Below, piece by piece: positions 1-4,812 of a stretch of 8,578 nt of DNA. Made by a program: the position numbers and the translations under genes. This DNA comes from an uncultured Ruminobacter sp. (lineage in GTDB: Bacteria; Pseudomonadota; Gammaproteobacteria; Enterobacterales; Succinivibrionaceae), in NCBI GenBank assembly GCA_900767005.1, contig CAAFXL010000297.1, positions 1-8,578 on the forward strand, written 5' to 3'. The first letter of the stretch is position 1. Each line of letters begins with the position of its first letter. The notes beneath the pieces are model-generated. The model saw only the letters and a program-made list of their open reading frames with translations, made no database searches and had not been told where the DNA came from.

Positions 1-12
1 CTCTTCCGATCT
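1..12. other. Sequencing adapter remnant at contig edge
   Basis: The first twelve bases, CTCTTCCGATCT, equal the 3' end of the standard Illumina adapter. They also break the methyltransferase frame that runs into them, so biological sequence probably starts at about base 13. The next eight bases (CGTACGTA) could still be artificial, for example an inline tag, but they keep the reading frame open. Confidence 0.85.
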
Positions 13-205
13 CGTACGTATAGGTTGTTGCACATTTCAGATTATCGTTAATGATAACTTTACACTCTGTTTTAAATTCATTGGCTATAGATCCCATGCC
101 GCAGAACGCATCAAAAAATATAGAGTCTTTATCAGCATTAATTTTTTTTAAAATATTTGTCTTGATAATACTCTTTATAGAATCTTTGTTGCCCAAATAT
201 CTCAA
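13..205 (-). CDS. D12-class DNA adenine N6-methyltransferase, N-terminal fragment (3' end missing)
   Basis: This is the start of a site-specific DNA adenine methyltransferase (MethyltransfD12 family), truncated by the contig edge after about 64 codons. The translation opens with MRYLGNKDSI, the usual N-terminus of this family. It then has the SAM-binding motif I as FFDAFCGMGSIA and an ND pair about 17 residues later (KVIINDN), as in Dam and type II RM D12 enzymes. No ATG fits. I chose the TTG at 203-205 because AAGGA lies 8 nt upstream and the protein then begins exactly at the RYLGNK block. A second TTG at 209-211 is possible but sits too close to the SD. The gene lies 86 nt downstream of the ABC ATPase on the same strand, so it may belong to the same defence cluster. 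The catalytic motif (DPPY-like) falls in the missing part, so activity and target site cannot be judged. Confidence 0.8.
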
Positions 206-291
206 TTTCAAAATCCTTCAAAATGAATATCACTATTACAATGATCTAACACTATATAAGTTAGCGGCAATCCCAAAACAAGATTTTATTC

Positions 292-1932
292 CTATTCAAG
301 ATCAGTATTCCACGATTTTCCATAAAGTTCATTTCCATCTCCAGACAATTCTAAAACTGCATTATTCTTCAGTATTTCTTGAGTAAAGGGATTACAATCG
401 CTTTGTTTATCATAAGCTATAAAAATTTGCTTATCATCAATAGTGTTGTAAATACGAACAATTCCATCTTCAACTATTTTTCCTAAATTTTTAAATAATA
501 ATGAATCATGAGCTATAGCAGGAAGATTTGTACTTTGTAAGATAGCTAAATCATAAACTATCATCCCCTTAAAATTAGAACCTGTTCCTGTATCATCTGG
601 TGTTTCGAAAACATAACTATTATAATTACTGAAATGTATCTGTGGTGGTTTACGTCTAACAACAAACAAAGATTCATTCATAGACTTCATTTTAGTATTA
701 AGGATATCTTCTATCTCTGCGAGAACTGTTACTGTTGCTTTTTTTAGTTTTTCGTCTGCTGTTATTTTGTTGTCCTGAAGATTCCTTAATTTTAAATAAG
801 CATCGTTCTGTTCTCTAAGCAACTCTATCTCTCGTTTTAATGAGGAATACTGCTCAACAAATTCACGAGAAAAATTTCCGACCACCCCAATATCTTTTAT
901 TTTCTGATTAACAGTAAGTAATTGTTTCTGCACCCTGTCTATTTCTGATGAAAGCTTTTGACTTTCATCTTCAAATTCCGAATCAAGAATTTGGGCTAAT
1001 TTTTTATGGTAATTTTCAATTTCATATATTTTTCGGATATTTACGGTAGGAAAAAATTCTTGTAACGCCGTTATATCAGCTTCTGTAGGAAATAATCCTG
1101 ATTCTCTGCTTAGAGTAATTAAACGATGACGATGTTCTAAACTAACAAGTTCATTTTCATAATTTAATTTTTTTACCAAAAGTTCAGATTTTAATTTATT
1201 TTTCTCGATTTCGCTCTCTGAAGAACCAATAACATTTTCTCTTAATGCCTTAATTTCAAGTTCTTTTTGAATAATTCTTTGAGTGTTCTCCTCATATCTT
1301 TTTGTGTTTGTTACTGAATCGGAAATAAAATTATATTTTCTTGCCGCATTATATGTTTTTAATTGTAATTTTGCCTCTTCAACCTGTTCTTTGTACATGC
1401 CTACATTTTTATATTTATCAAACAGCGCAATAATACACTCTATAGACTTTTCTTTATTCTGACCTGGAATGCCACACAAAGGAGAACGTTCATTTGTATT
1501 CACTTTTCCGTATATTCTAAAAAAACTGCTAAGAGCCGTTCTGAATGACAATCCTTCAAAGTCTATATTATACTTTTTTTGCAACCAAGAGACATATTCC
1601 AGCTTGGTATAGCTTTGTTCACTCATTTCGTAATTATCAAAGCAAATATGAATAATATCAGGTTTAAAAGTATCTCTAACAAACTTGTATATTTTGTCAT
1701 CAAAACTGAAAGCAAAATAAATTTTGTGGTGTCCTTCCTGATGAACTCCGTCACTTTTGAGGTAAGTATCACCACCAAAAACAAAATCTATGGCTAACAG
1801 TGCTGAAGATTTTCCTATAGACATAGTCCCTTCTTCACTGCCTAAAATAACATTAAGCCCCTTTTTAAATTTTATTGGAGGTCTTTCTATATTTTTAATC
1901 TTAAATGCAGGTGATATCATTTCTACAAGCAT
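292..1932 (-). CDS. ABC-3C system coiled-coil ABC ATPase (DUF2326 family)
   Basis: This is a 546-residue SMC/Rad50-like ATPase, probably the motor of an ABC-three-component system. A Walker A motif, GTMSIGKS, lies at residues 35-42 (K41, S42). Residues about 180-410 are Glu/Lys/Leu-rich and read as a long coiled coil. The C-terminal lobe has a Gly-rich signature-like stretch (TGTGSNFKG, 448-456) followed by YDLAIL. It ends in LPAIAHDSLLFKN (470-482), the DUF2326 hallmark, with D476 as the likely Walker B aspartate. The next residue is Ser, where canonical ABC proteins have Glu. The ATG at 1932 overlaps the middle-component gene by 10 bp. A second ATG at 1920 would start 2 nt after that gene's stop, and neither has a strong SD, so translation is probably coupled. 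By analogy with Rad50-like proteins it may act on DNA ends or complexes; the conflict-system role comes from published classification of the family and is not shown here. Confidence 0.88.
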   Translation of the reverse strand: MLVEMISPAFKIKNIERPPIKFKKGLNVILGSEEGTMSIGKSSALLAIDFVFGGDTYLKSDGVHQEGHHKIYFAFSFDDKIYKFVRDTFKPDIIHICFDNYEMSEQSYTKLEYVSWLQKKYNIDFEGLSFRTALSSFFRIYGKVNTNERSPLCGIPGQNKEKSIECIIALFDKYKNVGMYKEQVEEAKLQLKTYNAARKYNFISDSVTNTKRYEENTQRIIQKELEIKALRENVIGSSESEIEKNKLKSELLVKKLNYENELVSLEHRHRLITLSRESGLFPTEADITALQEFFPTVNIRKIYEIENYHKKLAQILDSEFEDESQKLSSEIDRVQKQLLTVNQKIKDIGVVGNFSREFVEQYSSLKREIELLREQNDAYLKLRNLQDNKITADEKLKKATVTVLAEIEDILNTKMKSMNESLFVVRRKPPQIHFSNYNSYVFETPDDTGTGSNFKGMIVYDLAILQSTNLPAIAHDSLLFKNLGKIVEDGIVRIYNTIDDKQIFIAYDKQSDCNPFTQEILKNNAVLELSGDGNELYGKSWNTDLE

Positions 1933-2147
1933 ATATATATCTCATTTTTTTCATTTAGGTCGATGGCATTAATCGCATAAAGGCAATCCATTACTTCCAA
2001 AAAATCAGTTACGTCATTCAGACTAGGTTTAACTTTTTTATATAGTTCTGTCACCAAAACAGGATGTTCTTTAATCTCTTTCAGAACTATAGGAAGCAAA
2101 TGCAAAACGCTGTTATTGTACGAATACAATTTATTAGGTAATTGCAT
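1923..2147 (-). CDS. ABC-3C system middle component (MC6-like)
   Basis: This is a 74-residue protein without membrane segments. It begins MQLPNKLYSYNNSVLHLLPI, the pattern I recall for the small middle component (probably the MC6 family) encoded between the effector-like gene and the ABC ATPase in ABC-3C systems. The rest reads as a compact helical, winged-helix-like domain (KEHPVLVTELYKKVKP, then DVTDFLEVMDCLYAINAIDL). In related systems it is thought to bridge the ATPase and the larger partner. I chose the ATG at 2147 because GAGG sits 6 nt upstream and the protein then starts at the conserved MQLPNK. The longer reading from a GTG at 2159 lacks this support. The gene overlaps the upstream HNH-like gene by 14 bp and the ATPase gene by 10 bp, which implies tight translational coupling. 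Confidence 0.8.
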   Translation of the reverse strand: MQLPNKLYSYNNSVLHLLPIVLKEIKEHPVLVTELYKKVKPSLNDVTDFLEVMDCLYAINAIDLNEKNEIYICL

Positions 2148-3267
2148 CAAACACCTCACACTTTTGAATAAAATATGCGACTATCAATTGACAATAAATA
2201 ATATCTTGCAAACTGGCCTTGTGAAGTTTATGTACTATCTCATTAAAAATATCCACATTAGATTTCTTTGTTTTTTTTAATTTTTTAAAAATTGATCTCA
2301 TCTGATCTTGTATGGCATCGTAATCAATTTCTCCTCGTCTATCAGCATCAACCATTATTTTTTGAATAGAGACATAATAGGATGTTACGTAATTAATTAC
2401 AGTAGAATAGAGTAGATAATCTTCTGATTTATTCAATTTTTCCTTTATTTCTTTCGGATCTATTGATTTTTCAGGCATATCTTCAATTTTCATTTTTTTT
2501 ATTTTTGCAATAACACCAACAATGCCTTTTTCTAATGTTATTGAATCTAATACCTCTACGCTATTTTGATGATCTATTAGCTGTTTTTTTATACTCGCAA
2601 GTGATTTTAATGAACTCGGATTATCATCAATAAGATAGGTAGAATAACATTGCGGGCAAAGTGCAATCAGATTCGTAATACAAGGAGCTTTTTTTCTATC
2701 TATTAATGCAACATTAAAACAAACCGAGACCTTTCCGGAATTAGAAATAACCAAGTTCCTACCGCATCCCGGGAAAGGGCAACATTGATTATTTTCACTT
2801 AGCAAATAGTCACCATATTTAGTTTTCAATTCTAATTCATGTTCCCGAATTTTAGCGGACTCAATGTTTACATTTCCAATAATTCCTGCACTGGTTCGAA
2901 TAATATCCACAAAACAATTGGCCAATTTCTCAGAAATATTATCAGCGTTTGCTGTTGGGTCAATCACTTTAAAATCATTAGCCAGCATTTCCAATAGGTC
3001 TTGTGGCTTATCACTTAGACAAGCAGAAAAATTATTAGCATCAAGTCTATATACAATATTTTGTGCAAACTTTTGAGGTAGATTTCTTTTGGAATATGTA
3101 CGCAAGGTAGAATTTTTTGTTAGCTTAGTAGCAGGATCCTTCGGTGTTCCCCATTCTGAATCCGGTACATCTGTAATCATTGATATCAATTCTCTAAAAA
3201 AAGAAGGGACATCCATTCCATCGGATATCCTATTCTTCATCATTGAGAAGAAATCGCTAAACTTCAT
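2134..3267 (-). CDS. ABC-3C system large component with degenerate HNH-like zinc knuckle
   Basis: This is a 377-residue protein and the first gene of the operon. The N-terminal 150 residues are mostly helical. A central zinc-knuckle segment follows: C163-x4-C168 (CPFPGC), C183, C196, N199 and C204-x2-C207 (NLIALCPQCY). The spacing and the Asn-Leu before the second Cys pair resemble an HNH nuclease fold. However, the first-strand catalytic His is replaced (NVALID where a DH would be expected) and the His after the last Cys pair is Tyr, so it may bind zinc or DNA without cutting. The C-terminal 170 residues are helical and probably contact the middle component and ATPase. I chose the ATG at 3267 because GGGGAGG ends 4-5 nt upstream. 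The longer frame from a TTG at 3327 would read through the operator-like repeats. It is assigned to ABC-3C by motif and operon context; the exact CTD subfamily is uncertain. Confidence 0.75.
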   Translation of the reverse strand: MKFSDFFSMMKNRISDGMDVPSFFRELISMITDVPDSEWGTPKDPATKLTKNSTLRTYSKRNLPQKFAQNIVYRLDANNFSACLSDKPQDLLEMLANDFKVIDPTANADNISEKLANCFVDIIRTSAGIIGNVNIESAKIREHELELKTKYGDYLLSENNQCCPFPGCGRNLVISNSGKVSVCFNVALIDRKKAPCITNLIALCPQCYSTYLIDDNPSSLKSLASIKKQLIDHQNSVEVLDSITLEKGIVGVIAKIKKMKIEDMPEKSIDPKEIKEKLNKSEDYLLYSTVINYVTSYYVSIQKIMVDADRRGEIDYDAIQDQMRSIFKKLKKTKKSNVDIFNEIVHKLHKASLQDIIYCQLIVAYFIQKCEVFDAIT

Positions 3268-3288
3268 GCTTCCTCCCCTCAGAAATGC

Positions 3289-3316
3289 TGATCCAACATG
3301 ATCCAAATTGATCCAA
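3289..3316. repeat. Three TGATCCAA direct repeats on a 10-bp pitch (candidate operator)
   Basis: Exact copies of TGATCCAA lie at 3289-3296, 3299-3306 and 3309-3316, in the leader just upstream of the ABC-3C operon start codon. On the coding strand each reads TTGGATCA. A pitch of one helical turn places all three sites on the same face of DNA, as expected for cooperative binding of a regulator. A degraded fourth unit (AATCC) follows at 3319. Each unit contains GATC, the Dam site, so adenine methylation could affect binding. Confidence 0.7.
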
Positions 3317-3344
3317 TCAATCCCCAAGTCAGAGATAGCCGTTT

Positions 3345-3350
3345 TTTATA
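3345..3350 (-). promoter_or_regulatory. Possible -10 element (TATAAA) for the ABC-3C operon
   Basis: TATAAA on the minus strand would start transcription near 3338, giving a leader of about 70 nt that includes the TTGGATCA repeats. No good -35 hexamer lies 16-18 nt upstream, so this promoter would be weak or need an activator. Confidence 0.3.
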
Positions 3351-3369
3351 CTAACTAAAACAAAAAGAA

Positions 3370-3414
3370 ATTCTCCTGAGAATAGATGATATCCGTTTTC
3401 TATCATCAATTCTC
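3370..3414. promoter_or_regulatory. Overlapping inverted repeats forming two exclusive hairpins
   Basis: A 14-bp inverted repeat with one mismatch pairs 3378-3391 (GAGAATAGATGATA) with 3401-3414 (TATCATCAATTCTC) around a 9-nt loop. On the plus strand it is followed by CTTTTT, like an intrinsic terminator. The left arm also forms a 6-bp palindrome, ATTCTC-CT-GAGAAT, at 3370-3383. On the minus strand, the direction of the ABC-3C operon, the shared ATTCTC segment can pair with only one partner at a time, and TTTCTTTTTG follows. It could be an attenuator, a transcriptional insulator between the divergent units, or a DNA-binding site. Confidence 0.5.
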
Positions 3415-3509
3415 CTTTTTGTCAATTGCTCCTTTTAAAAGTGACTTAACTTCTGTCATTTTTAAAAATTTTTACAAGCATACATAAATTTATTAAAGGT
3501 TTCGAATTC

Positions 3510-3692
3510 ATGACAGAGCAAGAAAATCTCCTCACAAACATCAGGAATGATGCTGCAGAAGTATCTCAGCAACTAGATTCTAATGAAGTTGAGTTCATAC
3601 TTATGAAGTACGACGCTACAAGCCTAGATGATTTAGATCCAAGTGACTACTCATCCGTATTCAGTGAGCTCGAGGCTCTACAGAACGACTAA
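3510..3692 (+). CDS. Small acidic protein of unknown function (60 aa)
   Basis: This is a 60-residue, strongly acidic, soluble protein with no cysteine and no membrane segment. I do not recognise its family. It looks like two or three helices: an N-terminal ENLLTNIRNDAAEVSQQL segment, a middle EVEFILMKY, and a C-terminal tail rich in Asp, Ser and Glu (SLDDLDPSDYSSVFSELEAL). The ATG at 3510 has AAAGG 10 nt upstream. Base composition rises here relative to the ABC-3C operon and stays high through the next gene. The gene is transcribed divergently from the ABC-3C operon and in the same direction as the sigma-like regulator 200 nt downstream. It is probably a coding gene of the mobile element. A role as an accessory DNA-binding, anti-regulator or DNA-mimic protein is possible from its charge alone and is speculative. 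Confidence 0.65.
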   Translation: MTEQENLLTNIRNDAAEVSQQLDSNEVEFILMKYDATSLDDLDPSDYSSVFSELEALQND

Positions 3693-3699
3693 TTTTACC

Positions 3700-3890
3700 G
3701 CGAACCTGTGGAGACACATCAGACTGCGCGCAAATTCCTGATGGGTGCATAGTCAAAGCAGGCAAGCAATTTTTTACCTCCAGTGTCATGCACCGCTGGT
3801 TACCTTCCGAATGTGGGGTAGCCGGAAATGAACACAAGACAGTACTGCCATGAATGGTTTCACCACTTTCGGAGCAACCGAAAGGTGAAA
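3700..3890 (+). ncRNA. Putative structured leader RNA upstream of the sigma-like regulator
   Basis: This GC-richer stretch between two plus-strand genes carries several short inverted repeats in series: CATCAG/CTGATG (3717-3722 with 3738-3743), GGTGCAT/ATGCACC (3744-3750 with 3788-3794), TTCCG/CGGAA, and a strong terminal hairpin (3858-3890). No promoter or terminator stands out inside it. Frames are open on both strands, including a 21-codon ATG frame at 3788-3853 (MHRWLPSECGV...), but none has a Shine-Dalgarno sequence. I read it as a cis-regulatory leader and not as a gene. I cannot assign it to a known riboswitch or RNA family. Confidence 0.45.
3858..3890 (+). promoter_or_regulatory. Hairpin sequestering the Shine-Dalgarno of the 3895 gene
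   Basis: TTTCACCACTTTCGG (3858-3872) pairs with CCGAAAGGTGAAA (3878-3890) as 13 base pairs with a CA bulge and an AGCAA loop. The right arm contains the AAAGGTG that serves as ribosome binding site, 9 nt before the ATG at 3895. Translation of the regulator is therefore likely repressed unless the helix is opened by protein, RNA or upstream refolding. Confidence 0.65.
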
Positions 3891-3894
3891 TTGA

Positions 3895-4521
3895 ATGGCA
3901 AAAAATGTAAAGGGTAATTGTGCCCAGAGTCAACCCAAAGAAAAAAAATTATATGACGCTCCTATTAGAATTGTTAACAAGCAGGATCTTAAGAATTACG
4001 GTATTACTTGGAAGGACTGCGTACGTTTACACATCGGAGGAATCGAGACTGTGAATGTATATATGTCCAAGACCGACAAGCCCAAACTGGCCAAGTATTT
4101 CTGGAATGAACTGAACGCAGAACATCACAGAAACAGCCGTGGCACTCGTTGCATCGTTCCTGGTAAGCAGAAACCTCTCATCGTATGCCCCGAATGTAAT
4201 AAGTGCTCAGAATGCCCTTATGGCAGAAAGCCTGAAGACCGTCAGCCCAGGGTCATCAATTATGATATTCCGGAAGAACTGATGAGCAATGAAGGCGAGG
4301 AATTTTCAGGAATGAACGAGGCTGAAAGTGAAATGGTTTATGATAAGCTGATTGCTGCCATGAACAGGAAAAATCCGCTTATAGCAGAAGTGTTTGTTAG
4401 GTTTCACACCTATAAGCTCAAGGCTCCGGAAATTGCTGCAGAATTAGGGATAGATAAACGAGCTGTGTACTATCTGAAGGAACAGGGTGAGCAAATCAGA
4501 GATAGACTGATGAGCATGTAA
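3895..4521 (+). CDS. Mobile-element sigma-region-4-like HTH regulator with Cys cluster
   Basis: This is a 208-residue probable DNA-binding regulator. The middle segment RGTRCIVPGKQKPLIVCPECNKCSECPYGRKPEDRQ (residues about 82-117) carries five cysteines, four of them in CPECNKCSEC, likely a zinc site. I recall the RCxVPGxxKPLIxCP...CPYGRKPEDRQ block from Clostridia conjugative and integrative elements, where such proteins are often labelled sigma factor-like. The C-terminal 60 residues (LIAEVFVRFHTYKLKAPEIAAELGIDKRAVYYLKEQGEQI) form a sigma-70 region 4 type helix-turn-helix. No region 2 is present, so it is unlikely to be a complete sigma factor. The ATG at 3895 has AAAGGTG 9 nt upstream, buried in a hairpin. 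GC content is clearly higher than in rlmD or rpoD, which supports recent acquisition. It ends at a strong terminator. It may control element excision or transfer genes; that role is inferred. Confidence 0.75.
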   Translation: MAKNVKGNCAQSQPKEKKLYDAPIRIVNKQDLKNYGITWKDCVRLHIGGIETVNVYMSKTDKPKLAKYFWNELNAEHHRNSRGTRCIVPGKQKPLIVCPECNKCSECPYGRKPEDRQPRVINYDIPEELMSNEGEEFSGMNEAESEMVYDKLIAAMNRKNPLIAEVFVRFHTYKLKAPEIAAELGIDKRAVYYLKEQGEQIRDRLMSM

Positions 4522-4542
4522 ACAGGTATCCCCTTTAAGTTT

Positions 4543-4581
4543 AAGGCGGTGTCGCGGTTAGGAACTGCGGCACTGCTTTTT
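4543..4581 (+). terminator. Intrinsic terminator of the sigma-like regulator
   Basis: A hairpin with an 11-bp core, GTGTCGCGGTT/AACTGCGGCAC (two G-U pairs, loop AGG), extends outward to about 17 pairs and ends in TTTTT at 4577-4581. It starts 21 nt after the stop codon. Confidence 0.85.
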
Positions 4582-4636
4582 CTATGACAGCAAAACGCTA
4601 TCTACAACCTACCCAAAGCAAAACAGTATTCTCAAC

Positions 4637-4680
4637 TATGCTGTATCTCCCGCCCTTGATATGTTCTTACATACAGCATA
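4637..4680. repeat. Perfect 10-bp inverted repeat near the element end
   Basis: TATGCTGTAT (4637-4646) and ATACAGCATA (4671-4680) are exact inverted copies 24 bp apart. They lie in a 236-bp gene-free interval between the regulator's terminator and the rlmD stop. No T-tract follows on either strand, so it is not an obvious terminator. Its place close to the presumed attachment site would suit a recombinase or excisionase binding site. Confidence 0.5.
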
Positions 4681-4757
4681 AATCCGGTTTTACAGTCGTG
4701 CCTAAAAAAGCACCACACCTCGCAAATCCTTTGATTTCAAGGGCTTTCAGCCGTTCC

Positions 4758-4812
4758 CTATTTCTCCCTTGACAGTAAAACTACGGTCTCGACGTGACCT
4801 GTTCTTGGGAAC
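4758..4812. other. Candidate attachment-site junction in the 3' end of rlmD
   Basis: The last 17 codons of rlmD (from FPRTGHVETVV to the stop) have 48% GC, like the element side (50% at 4711-4760). The 50 bases just inside the gene have 30%. The element end probably restores the reading frame of the methyltransferase, including catalytic Glu428 in HVET. The 3' end of rumA is a known insertion site for integrative elements in Firmicutes such as streptococci. No second copy of the core lies in the window. Confidence 0.5.

Larger units (their letters stand above)
13..4810. mobile_element. Partial integrated accessory element (one end, abutting rlmD 3' end)
   Basis: This is an inferred genomic island, with its left part missing beyond the contig edge. 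It holds a DNA methyltransferase fragment, a complete ABC-3C-like operon, a small acidic protein and a sigma-like regulator of a type I associate with Clostridia integrative elements. The right limit is set by a step in GC content inside the last 17 codons of rlmD (hand count: 24 of 50 bases GC at 4761-4810, 15 of 50 at 4811-4860). No recombinase, relaxase or second attachment site lies in the window, so the element class cannot be proven. It could be an ICE, an IME or a decayed remnant. The ABC-3C part is AT-rich and the 3500-4760 part is GC-richer, so the element may itself be a composite. Confidence 0.5.

Noticed and set aside
51..386. 111-codon plus-strand frame at the left edge
   Set aside because: It is antisense to the D12 methyltransferase fragment and to the ABC ATPase 3' end, both of which show conserved motifs; its hydrophobic stretches are a by-product of AT-rich sequence.
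3268..3327. 20-residue N-terminal extension of the HNH-like protein from a TTG
   Set aside because: A strong GGAGG lies just before the internal ATG at 3267, and the extension would translate the phased TGATCCAA repeats.
3661..3933. 90-codon minus-strand frame across the leader of the sigma-like regulator
   Set aside because: It has no Shine-Dalgarno, overlaps real plus-strand genes at both ends, and runs over DNA whose structure is better explained as an RNA leader.
4584..4772. 62-codon plus-strand frame between the regulator terminator and rlmD
   Set aside because: It starts just after a strong terminator, has no clear ribosome binding site, spans the inverted repeat and overlaps the rlmD 3' end; no recognisable protein features.
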